NCBI GenBank assembly: GCA_949316235.1
Contig: OX438741.1
Coordinates: forward strand, 19,283,124 to 19,347,123
Direction: 5' to 3'
Origin: Oegoconia quadripuncta
Taxonomy: Eukaryota > Arthropoda > Insecta > Lepidoptera > Autostichidae
Length of the DNA stretch: 64,000 nucleotides
The position numbers were made by a program, and so were the translations under genes. The notes under the pieces are model-generated. The model was not told the DNA's origin and searched no databases. It saw only the letters and a list, made by a program, of their open reading frames with translations. Shown here piece after piece: positions 22,248 to 32,900 of this stretch (position 1 is the stretch's first letter; the number at the start of each line of letters is the position of its first letter).

Positions 22248-23482
22248 GGTCTTATTTTGAACCCTTGACGAAAATCAAAGAGTGTGTGTTGTGTGTTCAG
22301 TATTTGTTCGGACGTATTTCCGTATTGCGTTAATGCGTTTGATGAAAATCGGTTAAGCCGTTCAGAAGATATTTAGCTAACGCAGTTTTTTAGTGTAATT
22401 CGATGATATCATAGTCTATCGCGGGTGTTCTATTTTTTCTTTATTTCAGATTAAACTCAGGGATAGGTTTTGAGCGATATTTGTTCGAAGTCGGTTAAGC
22501 AGTTTCGAAGATATTTAGCTTTAACACAGTTAGTTTGGGTCTAGAAAGATTTCTGAATTTTCAATAAATAGTTACTGTTTTTTTAATAGTAGTCCGTAGT
22601 CAGTACGGACTAGTCGGTAGTCACTGTGGGGTTATATAATTTTTTAAAAGTTTTTTTACTAGAATTATTACGGATTTACAGCTTATGTTAAAAATGCACC
22701 TTGTAATATTTTTCACAAAGAGATTCCCGGATGAATATCAATAATTTTTACAAGCGGACTGGAATGTGGTCGTCTTTTCCGTTATGCGGCGTACTGGTAT
22801 CGGTCGTATATTAGAAAATATCTTGCGTTCACCGTTTAGGAGTGTGGCCATGAAATATTATTAGTTTCAATAACGCCTCACTCTCAATATAAAATAAGTC
22901 GTGTGTTTACTTGCAGGGAAATCGAGAGCGAAAATGACAAAACAAGTCGTCGAATCATGTAAAAATTTTGCAATCGATCACTAAATTCACGGACTGTATG
23001 CATGTAGAAATAGAAAAATTTTTCGTATGCATAATAATATTATGTAACTTTGTATGACAGACTTGTATGTTTAGTGTATGTATATATTATATGTAAGTAT
23101 ATATTTATTTGTTAAAAAGATACAGGCATTCCTCATTTATTTTATATTTAAAACTTACGTACGTATTTTATTTAATATTAAATAGGTATTTATTTTATTA
23201 TATTTGAAGTATTATTATGATTTTAAGTTGATTATTGTCACTTTTTTCTCAGAGCACGCATGTATGTCTATCCTATCGAACCTGTTTTCCTTCACATTTG
23301 CAGGGTCTTGCTGGAAGAAATCTCTTTTTAGAGATAAGCTAGTGCCTTTTGTACATCCTGTATCTAGTATGTATTTGACTTTTATGTGTACTCGTGTGCA
23401 ATAAATGATAAAATAAATAAAAATAAATCAATTTGGTACCACGTAAACGACCTAGAAGTAAAAATAAGGGCATAAACGTCCG
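22248..23482. other. dispersed-repeat remnants, no gene
   Basis: 22320-22370 and 22485-22520 contain two versions of GAAAATCGGTTAAGCCGTTC / GAAGTCGGTTAAGCAGTTTC with AGATATTTAGCT. These are parts of a common lepidopteran repeat, also represented at 33470-33640 and 51380-51870. The remainder is AT-rich and unassigned. Confidence 0.4.
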
Positions 23483-23999
23483 TGCAGAAGTTCTCAGACT
23501 TTTGTTTTCAAGGACCATTTTCAAAATTTAGCTGGCCCGGTGGACGCTGCTGCTAAATTTCTACCATATTCCCAAAACTCGACAAAAAATGTGAAGATTA
23601 GATCTATGGAAATATTTGCGTTGCGGCTGAGTTCCAACCACGAATTATTAGAATTCGAAATAAAAAGTGAGAATTGATTGGTTAATTAATTAATTTATTG
23701 TGGTGTGAGTAGATGTGAAAGAAGTAAAGTTGGTCAATCAAGAAAGTGATTCCAACCAACTTTACTTTTTTTGACATCTACTCACAGCACAAGGAACCAA
23801 GGAAGGAACTGGTTGTGCATAAAAAATCAATTCTCACTTATTTCATTTAGAAAACTCCCCATTCTCCCCCAACTCTAAATTTTCGTGGACCCCCGCTTAC
23901 GAATTGTGAACCCCCATTTTTTTTGTCACGTCAACGTGGACCCCCGTCGAGTCTCCCGTGGACCCCTGGGGGTCCACCTGGACCACTTTGGGAACTAAT
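23483..23999. mobile_element. possible hAT-like non-autonomous element
   Basis: The left AGTTCTCAGACTTTTG and the complement of the right end (TAGTTCCCAAAGTGGTCC) resemble hAT termini of the TTCCCAAAGTGG type. The right half repeats GTGGACCCCC several times. Another inverted-repeat element is nested within. Ends are degenerate and no transposase is seen. Confidence 0.35.
23657..23844. repeat. fold-back element nested in the hAT-like repeat
   Basis: There are two nested inverted pairs. The outer pair is GAAATAAAAAGTGAGAATTG with CAATTCTCACTTATTTC. The inner pair is GTGAGTAGATGTG...AAGTAAAGTTGGT with ACCAACTTTACTT...GACATCTACTCAC. Together they form a long interrupted hairpin. Confidence 0.75.
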
Positions 24000-24081
24000 G
24001 GTATAGTGGATAGAGGTATCGAGTTACCATAATTTACTTCTACGTAAAAAGAATAAAACCAACCCATAAAACAAAATCAAT

Positions 24082-24330
24082 CGACGACCGGTTGGTGTAG
24101 TGGATAGTGACCCTATCAGCGAAACCAACGGTGGCGGGTTCGAATCTCGCGAGGGGTAAATGTTTGTATGATGAATACGAACATTTATTCCTGAGTCATG
24201 AATTTTTATATAAATATTTATGTATGTTTAGCCGTTATCTAGTAGCCATAGCACAAGCTTTGCTTAGTTTGGGACTAGATGATTGGTGTAAGTGTCCGAA
24301 AATATTTATTTATTTATTATTATTATTATA
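24082..24330 (+). mobile_element. SINE-B copy, essentially full length
   Basis: The head CGACCGGTTGGTGTAGTGGA holds the A box and GGGTTCGAATCTC the B box. The body contains AACATTTATTCCTGAGTCAT and GGGACTAGATGATTGGTGTA. It ends in a TATTTATTTATTATTATT tail. tRNA-derived; the head does not fold as a tRNA with paired acceptor ends. Confidence 0.85.
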
Positions 24331-24769
24331 GAACGTGTACGTTGTAAAAGATGACAACGGCCTTTACACCAAAAAAACATCAATAGACTTGTACGTGTCA
24401 ATCGCAAGACCGGTTAGCTTTATTTTTTCGTTAACTTTAGCACTGAATCTTCCAAAAAACATCCCCAGGTTTCTACGAAATGTTTACTTTCATTCATCAA
24501 ATACCAATGAGAAAACTAAATTGACTCGTCCAATGATTACTTACCTACTAAGTTAGTTCGATATACAAGCTGAGTACTTAGTTTGTTCGTCCATTTGAGT
24601 CAACTTTGCCGACAAATATGACCTCGCAGAATAGTTACGGGAAAGTTACTTGTGAATGCTCGACGTTTTTGGGGCGTTTTGCGGCGTAATCCAAAAGTTT
24701 GCGAGCCCTGAATGTGTGCTCCCTTTGAGAGTATACAGGCTGATATCAAATTCGTTGGTTGAATTTTCC
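24331..24769. other. no recognised gene
   Basis: AT-rich unassigned sequence. Confidence 0.35.
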
Positions 24770-25085
24770 AACAACAGCCTTAGTTGGGGCACAGCCTTAG
24801 TTGGGAGAGGGGCCATAATCCACAACGCGGGCCCAATGCGGGTTGGTTGATTTGTGTCAGACTGACAGTCAGTGTTTTTAAGCCGCCACCGCAGGCCACC
24901 GACTTGGCTTAACGACTGCCTTCAATTGAAAACAACCACAACCTACTATTTAAGGTGCCCTCCGAAGCACGGAAACACTCACGTTAAAATGTCACTAGTG
25001 GTCACCCATCCAAGAACTGACCGCGCCAGACATTGTTTAACTTCGCTAATCGAAAACGAATAGCGAATGCGACTGCGCCACGGTT
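24770..25085 (-). mobile_element. 5S rRNA-derived SINE (SINE-5S)
   Basis: The reverse complement of 24998-25046 closely follows the middle of eukaryotic 5S rRNA: AAGTTAAACAATGTCTGGCG, then CGGTCAGTTCTTGGATGGG, then TGACC. This covers the internal control region (A box to C box) used by TFIIIA. By eye about 8 of 49 positions differ. Downstream on the minus strand is a body shared with other copies (GTGCTTCGGAGGGC, TTTTCAATTGAAGGCAGTCG). It is not a functional 5S gene, because the 5' and 3' thirds do not match. Confidence 0.7.
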
Positions 25086-25545
25086 AAATTTTAACTGGGG
25101 AAAGTAGAATAGAACCAAAACGGTGATGGGCTCACTCCCTGTAACGTGTGCATTTCTGTATATTTCATAAGCAGAACCGTGGATGTTGTTTCAATCGTTA
25201 AACATTTAATGTTTCGAACACCCAAACATTATTGTTTGGGATATCTCTGACCACCCGATTTGGGATAACGGTTGTGAAGTTATGTATGTATAATTGAACC
25301 GCCAAAACTGACTTCAGAAAGCATAGGTAGATACTGTAAAATATATGACTATTTGAATTTCGACCATGGACATAACCCGCTCGTTCACATGTCAGCTTTT
25401 TCATGAAATAAAATTATTCCTTTTACGTACGCGATGCTAGAAATCACACAGTGGAATTCAGCTTTTTTTTTTTTTTTTTTATTAACTATTTTAACAATGT
25501 CGAAAAACTGGTCTAAATTAGTGCCTTAGTGAAAAATAGTTTTAA

Positions 25546-25712
25546 CCGCCTCCGTGGCTCAATGTAAACATCATTGGGTTTACGATTCGGAGGTCGCGGG
25601 TTCGATCCCCAGCGGGGTACATGTTTTAAGTACTCGGTTTGGTTGGTGATCTTCACTTAACATCAGGTGTGATTGAGATCAAGTAGGTACCAACCCGTTG
25701 TGCATTAAAAAA
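25546..25712 (+). mobile_element. SINE-A copy with internal deletion
   Basis: The complete tRNA-like head (CCGTGGCTCAATGTAAACAT, B box GGGTTCGATCCCC) jumps directly from GGTTTGGTTGGTGA to CTTCACTTAACATCAGGTGT and then the A-tail. Flanking AGTGCCTTAGTG and AGTGCCAAATAGTG suggest it split an older repeat that is also seen at 58320-58360. Confidence 0.8.
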
Positions 25713-25719
25713 AGTGCCA

Positions 25720-25810
25720 AATAGTGCATCATGAGTTTTTTCTTCTTAGGGAAAATTTACTTTTAAACAAGCAGCGACTTAAAAAATGTAAAATTTGACT
25801 ATTACGTCAC
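25720..25810 (+). mobile_element. CR1/Jockey-type LINE 3' tail fragment
   Basis: GTTTTTTCTTCTTAGGGAAA and ACAAGCAGCGACTTAAAAAA, then GTAAAATTTGACTATT, follow the 3' UTR at 50665-50735. Confidence 0.5.
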
Positions 25811-26029
25811 ATCCTGTAGAAAGTGACGTAATTACTGAATAAACCATTAGTTGTGGATGGCCTTCGTGACGGTTCAGAAAACCAGGGGACTTTCACTAAA
25901 CAAAACTAAATTTTTCTCAACTGTCATAATTACGTCACACCCTGTATCCCTATGTAAGAACTAGTAATAATTGATAAAAATAAAAAAATAAAATAAAATA
26001 AGCAACTATAGGCTTGTGTTGTGTGTAAT

Positions 26030-26135
26030 CTAATCTCTGACAACCCATTAACATTGCTGCTTGGCGGCAGATTTAGATAAGATGGTGGTAGCTAGCCAGG
26101 CGTACATTTAAAATGCCCTACCACCAACCGAATCA
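26030..26135 (-). mobile_element. SINE-A middle fragment
   Basis: It runs from TCTCTGACAAC through GCTTGGCGGCAGATTTAGAT to AATGCCCTACCACCAACC. Both ends are lost. Confidence 0.75.
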
Positions 26136-26371
26136 ACCGAATTTAAATCGTTAAGCATGAGGTCGCCTGTCGTCAAGTTTATGCACTCACACAGAATGTG
26201 GTGTGATGTTTGATCGCCGTGACCACAATCACAATTCGACGAATCGGTCAGTGCCATAGGTAACAGTTGGATTGGAGACCATTGGCATTTTCATAACTAA
26301 GGTAAGGTACCTGTGTAAGGTACATTAAACAGTCGTCGATCCCGGTTATTTTCAATTTAAGTCGGTGGCGT

Positions 26372-26640
26372 ATACAAATACAAATGCTTTTTATTGCTCT
26401 AATAACAAAGTCACAACAATCATTATGTATATAGATGTAGGTACACTAAATCGGTTTCCTTAGTTATAAATTATTTATATATAAAAAAAATATCTGTAGA
26501 ATTAGATTAGTATACTTAGGTATTGTTATTAGGCAAAAGGAAGTGACTCAGCATTTGCTTACTTGAGAACATGTTCTCGAGTAGCGCTGGTTTCCAGTCA
26601 CTCCCTTCTCCCTAAGATGCTGGGCGGGATCTAGTTGTGG
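26372..26640 (-). mobile_element. LINE-H 3' tail with bulged hairpin
   Basis: It starts on plus with ATACAAATGCTTTTTATTG (complement of the tail). The hairpin AGTGACT-CAGC...GCTG-GTTTCC-AGTCACT is at 26542-26602, topped by a second stem ACTTGAGAACA/TGTTCTCGAGT. Confidence 0.6.
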
Positions 26641-27021
26641 AGGGCTTTCAATGACATACGGATTGAGTTACAGACAAATAACAAATTGGTTTTTCTGTTT
26701 GTATTTTCGGCTAAGTAGACAACATAAGGTTTCATATTAAATTAATGGTCTGATTTGAATTAACGTTTGCTTGAAATATATGTTTAAAATAAATTATTTC
26801 TACATGTCTACATAATTCACAACTTAATGCGCCCAAATTATAAGTGTAGTCGTTATCTCTGAGTACGAGTATCAGTTCTGAAATAAATCGACCAATCCGC
26901 AGTGAGCCTGCGTATATCACGCTATATATATCACTGTTATAGCCCGTACCCTGTCTAGTGTGAGAAGTAGTGCCACAGCAGAGAAACAATGAAAACTCAC
27001 AATATTTTTTTTTGGTCATCG

Positions 27022-27137
27022 AGGTAACACGGCATGTGTGTTAGGTTCCATGCCCCAAACGAGACCTCCCGTTTTGGGAATGACCCTAACACACTTGTAA
27101 CGAGGCGCCATGCGACTCGTTGGTTCTCTTTTTATAC
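27022..27137. repeat. structured direct repeat, copy 1
   Basis: GAGGTAACACGGC, then a hairpin (TGTGTTAGG...CTAACACA, with CCCAAAC...GTTTTGGG inside), then GGTTCTCTTTTTA. It is nearly identical to copy 2 at 27356-27470. It could be the 5' part of an LTR or a small structured transcript ending at T5. Confidence 0.7.
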
Positions 27138-27355
27138 GGCAGAATAGAAGTAGTTATAAACAATAATATACGAGTATTAGGTGGATGAAATAGGGCTCTA
27201 GCACACCCTGCGTCTCTAGCAGCCAAAAATATGTATAATTTATATAAAATTGCTGTGCGACGGAGGAATTAGCCGTCTAGTACATAAGTAAGCTGTACTA
27301 ACGGAGCGGCATAGTCGCTTTCGACTAAGCTCCTTAAAATAAGACAAAAAAAAAA

Positions 27356-27470
27356 AGAGGTAACACGGCAAGTGTGTTAGGTTCCATGCCCCAAACGAGA
27401 CCTCCCGTTTTGGGAATGACCTAACACACTTGTAACGAAACGCCATGTGACTCGTCGGTTCTCTTTTTAC
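27356..27470. repeat. structured direct repeat, copy 2
   Basis: It has a 12-bp outer stem AGTGTGTTAGGT/ACCTAACACACT and an inner stem CCCAAAC/GTTTTGGG around GAGACCTCCC. It differs from copy 1 at only a handful of positions. Here it continues into an LTR-like sequence. Confidence 0.7.
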
Positions 27471-27789
27471 AGTATTCTCCTTGTTTGTTTCTTTTCGGTT
27501 ATGTCATAATATTTTAAATTTTAAATTTGAACTCTGCCTGTTCTCTCTCTTTCAGTGTAGCGTTTTGTTTAGTCAATTCGGAATTTGCCCTTGAAAAGAT
27601 TGGACGTGTACTTTTCTGTTAATTTTGTTTCTATTCTATTTTATTCAGTATAAATATATATTACGTATAAACGTATATACAGTATAAAGTATTTCATCAA
27701 GTTATTTGTGTACGTGATACCTTTAAAATAAAAGTTGTCACTGACAACGATTTCCAAGTTTTCCGCCGCCTCATCTTCATTTTTTACAT
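27356..27789 (+). mobile_element. possible solo LTR
   Basis: The segment has the layout of an LTR: a start near TGTGTTAGG, a TATA-like GTATAAATATA near 27650, AATAAA at about 27727, and an end ATTTTTTACA. No second LTR with these right-hand sequences, no primer site and no gag/pol frames are seen nearby. An internal region of an unidentified element is equally possible. Confidence 0.3.
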
Positions 27790-28164
27790 ACTGTGGCCTA
27801 CTCCTGGACATCCTCTACAGCATCAGCCTGGGAGTAGTAGTATAATTAACCGTTAAATTCCATCAATGTTGTCGGGTATTTTCTAAATTTAGTAAAAAAA
27901 TAGTACCTTACCTAACCTTAGTAAAAAATAAAAAGTATCTCTTCAATTCCAAGATTTTCACGGATGGTATGCATTGGCTTATGGTCGACTGTACTGTTGT
28001 ACCTACTTGAAGCAATACAATGTGCATTTATAGTGGAACGCTAAACTATTTATTATGAACGCCTCAACACCATAAAAAAAACAAAGAAGTGTAAATTATA
28101 GCTAAAAAAAGAAATACAAATTATAAATAAAATGCGCACAATGCTGTCACGTGTTGCGGCGTGC

Positions 28165-28230
28165 ACAAATGGGTTAGCACTCAGCTCATGCTGTGACGAA
28201 TCACAGTGCTGGTTTTCTGTGCTCCCAATT
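28165..28230 (-). repeat. LINE-H hairpin remnant
   Basis: GGG-TT-AGCAC-T-CAGC...GCTG-GTTTTC-T-GTGCT-CCC at 28171-28226 has the bulged layout of 34561-34592. An upper stem CTGTGA-CGAA-TCACAG adds a perfect six pairs. LINE tail sequence beyond the hairpin is not obvious. Confidence 0.6.
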
Positions 28231-29789
28231 ATGACGCACGAACGTATGTAATTAATTTCAGATACTTAATATTTTGTAAATGACTGTTTGTTCCCAAATA
28301 AACTAAAATGAAAATAAAACCGGGATGCAAATTGTACCTCTGGAGAGTCCTTTGTCTTCTTAACATAAAGTTTCCAACATTACACAAAACCCCAAGATCC
28401 CTCCAAAGTTCGAACAGAAATTGTCACTACAGGGAAATAACTTTTAATGATGTGAAAAACTTACACCGAGAAGTATTTCTCGCAACACTTTTCTACTATT
28501 TCTCAAGAATTGTCCGGATTCCGGAATCATACCGGCGATTCCGTTTCACGGGGCTGTAACTTTGATTGGAAGCTGTCGGATAATTAAGAGGTTGATTGCG
28601 AAACGGAAGTGGTACCGAGCTGGAAACAAACTTGAATAGATACTGTTTCAGAAAATTTGAAACTTTTCTGTAAACAAACCTCATTACTGAAATGTCACCC
28701 ATCAGTTTGGGAATTCCTGGGTACTGCTTGAGGCAATTGAGGCAAAAAATTTTTTTCAAACTTTGCGTCTTCAACAAGTTTGCTTATTTTCTTCCCATCC
28801 CATTCTATCCCATTCTCCCGTCAAGAGCGATCCCATTCTAATTAAAAAAAAAAAAAAAATTTCTTTTAATTGCTTTGACGTTTCAGCGTTTGAATGATTG
28901 CGATCGAGCATAACATTAGCTGCTAGCTCATTATTTGAGCGTTTCTACATTATAGTCGATTTGGGATTGGCCTGGCACCGGCTAGGCACAAATATCCAAC
29001 GTTTGCTGATTGGTGAGGAGGTTCTATCAACTGTGTGTCAACTAAAACGGTGGAATAATGCCGTCAGATAAGGAGTTAGGAGAGATATAGAAGTTTGTAA
29101 ACTATATAAATATAATAAAAATATAGTTATAAAGTATTAGAACATTTATGTATAATATTTAAATTGTTTCATTATATTATTTATATGTTGGGGAAACGCG
29201 GGTGTTGCAAGCGACCGGGACGGTACCAGCCTCACGTGGTAGGGTAGCTCGGGAAATGTGATCTTATGTCAAACTGCTAAAGGCGAACAGGATATCAGAA
29301 TGACACTAGGAATTTAACAAAATGAGGTAATGGTCTGCCACTGATGGTACCCGATTACCTTAAATCTTTAATGAGGCATTTTTTTTTTAATTACAGACCA
29401 CTTACCCACACATAAATCATAGTATTCAATTATGACCATGGAACCTGAGTTGCTTATCGATGAAGGGTAAACAGTTGCATGCCCCTCATTCCATCCAACT
29501 TGGCCCTCGCGTGCAATCTGTGAGATTTATCTTATCTAGTCTACAATTCCTTCTGTTCAAATTCCATGACCAACTTCTCATTAAGTAACAACTCACCGGA
29601 TTCTTCGAATCGTCGGTGATTATAGGTGATCAGAGTCACTACGTTCGTTGATGTATTAAGTGTTGTTCGTTGACGGACCACCCGTCTCCTTTGACGGCTG
29701 GTAGCAATGTGATTGTTCATTTTCGATGTCCAGACCTAACATTATTGTAAACGTCACTGCGCCCATTCTCGGCGGCACAAGCGACACCT
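28231..29789. other. no recognised gene
   Basis: AT-rich DNA with short overlapping frames on both strands (28308-28559 plus, 28496-28777 minus) that resemble nothing I know. An A-tract of 15 lies near 28845. Confidence 0.35.
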
Positions 29790-30236
29790 GAAGGGCAATT
29801 CTCGTAATATCTCGTATTACAATTACAGTCAAAATTCAGTTCGGATCCAGTCTCGATCTCCTAAATGTCAAATACGACATTAAATATAAAGATTCGTAAT
29901 GTAATTATATCGAAATGTGATCGAAAGTTGAACAAAGCTCTCACTATTAATTGTTCAGTATTGCCCAGCTGAAGTGATATAAGTAGTTTTTTGACAAATG
30001 TGAAAGAGAATAAATAGAAGGAAGCAAGCGCATATTTGACGAACTGTCAATTTTTTTAATCTCGAACATGATGTTAAAAGCTTTGTTCAACTTTCGTTCA
30101 CATTTCGATATAATCACATTACAAACCTATATATTGTAGTACGAGAATGACTTATTTGACATTTGGAGGCCGAGACTAGATCCGAACTGAATTTTGTCTG
30201 TAATTGTAATAAGAGATATTACGAGAATTGCCCTTC
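29790..30236. mobile_element. fold-back DNA element with ~150-bp inverted arms
   Basis: The arms 29790-29942 and 30075-30236 are long imperfect inverted repeats. The ends GAAGGGCAATTCTCGTAATA / TATTACGAGAATTGCCCTTC are perfect for at least 20 bp. Further inside, GATTATATCGAAATGTGA and GTTGAACAAAGCT are mirrored. The 130-bp centre has no coding potential. Confidence 0.85.
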
Positions 30237-30585
30237 TGGTCCATTTCCTGTAGCAGACGGCGTGTTATAGTATTCATAACACCGTCCAATTATAAATTCC
30301 GTGGCTAATTTATCGCTATCTGCGACATTCATTTCATTATTATATTTTATTTATTTCTGGGAAACAAACAGCTAATATTGATGTAATATGTTTGTAACAA
30401 AAATTCAACACATAAGTCAAAACAGTTTTCACTTTGACGATATAGTATCATGGCACAATTGCACACAACAGGTTGCTTTGCTTACTATAAAACAATTATT
30501 TATGCAAAAGTTTCAATAGTTATATGTCCTTACATGGTTGAATTATGTATACCTTCATATATCTATTTATAACAATTAATACGAC

Positions 30586-30793
30586 GGTGGTAGGGCATTT
30601 TAAATGTCCGCCTGGCTAGCTACCACAGAGTACTTTTATATATACGGAGACTAGCTACCACCATCTTATCTAAATCTGCCGTCAAGCAGCAATGTTAATA
30701 GCATTGTGAAGTCAGTACGCTTCCACCTTCGACCTCATCTTCACTTAACATCAGGTGTGATTGAGGTCAAGTATCAGCCCATTGTGCATAAAA
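30586..30793 (+). mobile_element. SINE-A copy, head truncated
   Basis: It starts GGTGGTAGGGCATTTTAAAT, has a 30-bp insertion after GCTAGCTACCAC, and ends CCATTGTGCATAAAAT. Confidence 0.8.
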
Positions 30794-31412
30794 TAATAAT
30801 TATAAGAGTCGTTTTTTTTAAACAAATCAAATTTTGAAAATACAACTCAGTGTCTGCGAGTGAGGCAACTTTTTATAATATTTTTTTGAAAGGACCAAGT
30901 TTTTCAAAGAGTATGTGAACAGATTAAAATGGCTACATGAACGAACAAGGACATATATGATACTCAAAACGTCAAACTATATTTTTATTCAACGGTGTCG
31001 GTTATGTGCCGGGCCGGTGGCTTGGCGTCGTGTAGACACTTCCTATGTCAAGGAACTCAATCGCATTTCTCTCATCGATCAATGTTATAAACTCATTTAA
31101 GGCGCCGGAATTTCCAATAAACGCCAAATTGAATAGGGCGAGGATTGTGGTTGAACATACATACTCTCCAAAAAGATAACTCGACAACGTTGTAACTTAC
31201 TTATCTAGGTTATTTATACCGCGGTTATTGGGGGTAAGTGAGTAATAATAATAATTTTTATTTCAATAAACAGCTACATCGTCATTTTATACAGTTCCAT
31301 ACATTATTTTATACAGATCTATAGAGAGAAAAGAAATCTATTGCATACATCCTTTAACAAGTAGGCAAAGTTGGACTGCTGAGCTCTAAACTAGGTAGTA
31401 ATTACCTGTGTC
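30794..31412. other. no recognised gene
   Basis: Unassigned. 31245-31330 (ATAATAATAATAATTTTTAT, then TTTCAATAAACAG) may be a LINE tail on the minus strand. Confidence 0.35.
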
Positions 31413-31415
31413 TTA

Positions 31416-31935
31416 GGGCGGTCGCCCACGGCGACTTTTTGTAGCGATGCAGTCGCGCGTCTCGTAAATGCGCGACAGCATTGCTGCTAACGCGCGTTAG
31501 TCGCATTTGCAACGCGCTACTAACGCGCTACTAATGCGCTACAGCATCGCGACTGTATCGATGCGGACGCGCGACCGTGACGGACGACATCGGGGAGAAC
31601 ATCTTTATTAAATGGGTGCACCCAATATTGACGTTGCTTTCGTTGCCCACGCTTCGGCTGCTTACGTAAAAGCAGCACCAAAGACAACGTGACCAATGTT
31701 GCCTCAACGGAGTCCATCTTGCAACTGTAGCGATCGCAGGGTGCCGTTACTGAATCGCGTTTGCATCGCGACAGAAGCGCGACAGAAGCGCGACAGAAGC
31801 GCGACAGTATCGCGTTTGCATCACAACGAATGGGCGAGGGCACACAGCTAGCGACCGCATCGCGACTGCATCGATGCGAACGCGCGACGGAAGCGCGGCA
31901 GCATCGCTACAAAAAGTCGCCGTAGGCGCTCGCCC
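31416..31935. mobile_element. PIF/Harbinger-type non-autonomous element
   Basis: The element is bounded by the 3-bp duplication TTA (31413-31415 and 31936-31938). Its inverted ends begin GGGCG and share ACGGCGACTTTTTGTAGCGA. Subterminal regions carry repeated GCGCGACAGAAGCGCGAC-like units. The TTA duplication and GGG start are the PIF/Harbinger signature, and a transposase fragment inside agrees. It is about 520 bp and much more GC-rich than its surroundings. Confidence 0.85.
31589..31717 (-). pseudogene. Harbinger transposase N-terminal remnant
   Basis: The minus-strand translation begins MDSVEATLVTLSLVLLL and reaches RKQRQYWVHPFNKDVL. Acidic/hydrophobic starts followed by a basic run and YWVHPxN are typical of the N-termini of PIF/Harbinger (HARBI1-like) nucleases. 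Only about 43 codons remain, so the catalytic DDE core is absent. Confidence 0.65.
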
Positions 31936-32254
31936 TTAGAGGTCGATGAGAGGTATCAAAGAGGTAATGTAGCAAGGCTGGTGTTATAATGGGATTGTAT
32001 AGGGAGCAAAATAATATTTTTATGGCTATTTTGAATCTACATCGGAGTGAAGGATTAGAATCTACTAATGAGATACTCTGTTTATAAATTTCCTCTTACG
32101 CCCTTTTAGATACAACTCATGAATTATTTATAAAATGTTATTATTTGACCGTGTAATAGCATAGAGGAATAACACTGTAATAGTAAAATAAGTATACGTA
32201 CTTGGTTAAGTATTTTTCCAAAATAAATGGCACTGTGAAATATGAACAACTTGC

Positions 32255-32465
32255 TTTCCGCCCGCGGCTTCGCCTGCGTGGAATAACTTCATATATCCCG
32301 CGGAAACTACTCACTTTATCGGGATAAAAAGTATCCATGTCTTAATTCAGGGTATATTCAACCTATTATACCAAATTGCATCCATATGCGTTCATCCGTT
32401 TTGCCGTGATTGAGAAACAAACAAACATTCAAACTTTCGCATCTAACTAATATTATAAATGTGAC
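32255..32465. repeat. common lepidopteran dispersed repeat
   Basis: CCGCGGCTTCGCCTGCGTGG, then a body with TTTATCGGGATAAAAAGTAT and GCGTTCATCCGTTTTGCCGT, then CTAATATTATAAATG. This ubiquitous lepidopteran motif order is also hinted at in 14815-14840 and 21165-21200. Its class is uncertain. Confidence 0.6.
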
Positions 32466-32900
32466 AGTTTGGATGTTTGTTTCTTGCTAAATCACTGCAA
32501 AACCGATGAACGCATGTGGATGAAATTTGGTACATATGGTAGAATATATTATTATTATTATATTTAGTTTCTGATGTTGTCATCCCTTAAAGTTCAAGTA
32601 TCTTTAGGAGTGTTTCGATGTAGAGTATATCAACATTGGTTGTCAGAGTCCTTTTCATACCAAAGTAACAAGGGATGAGTGGTTTTCCTTCATCATAGAA
32701 CACATATTGATGTGTTGTTGTATTTGTGGTTGTGTGTGTATAGTTGCTGGCCGGATGAGAGACCTTCAATAGTTATTTCCTGTTCTCCTTTTTAACTGTA
32801 TACAAATAGTACAAAGGAGGAGCGTTTGAACAAAAATCGCAATATCACATTTCTGCCGTTCTAAAGAAAATTGCAGTAAGGAGGTTTTTCGTGATTTGTA

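Noticed and set aside
24998..25046. Functional 5S rRNA gene
   Set aside because: Only the control region matches, with several changes, and the 5' and 3' parts are unrelated to 5S.
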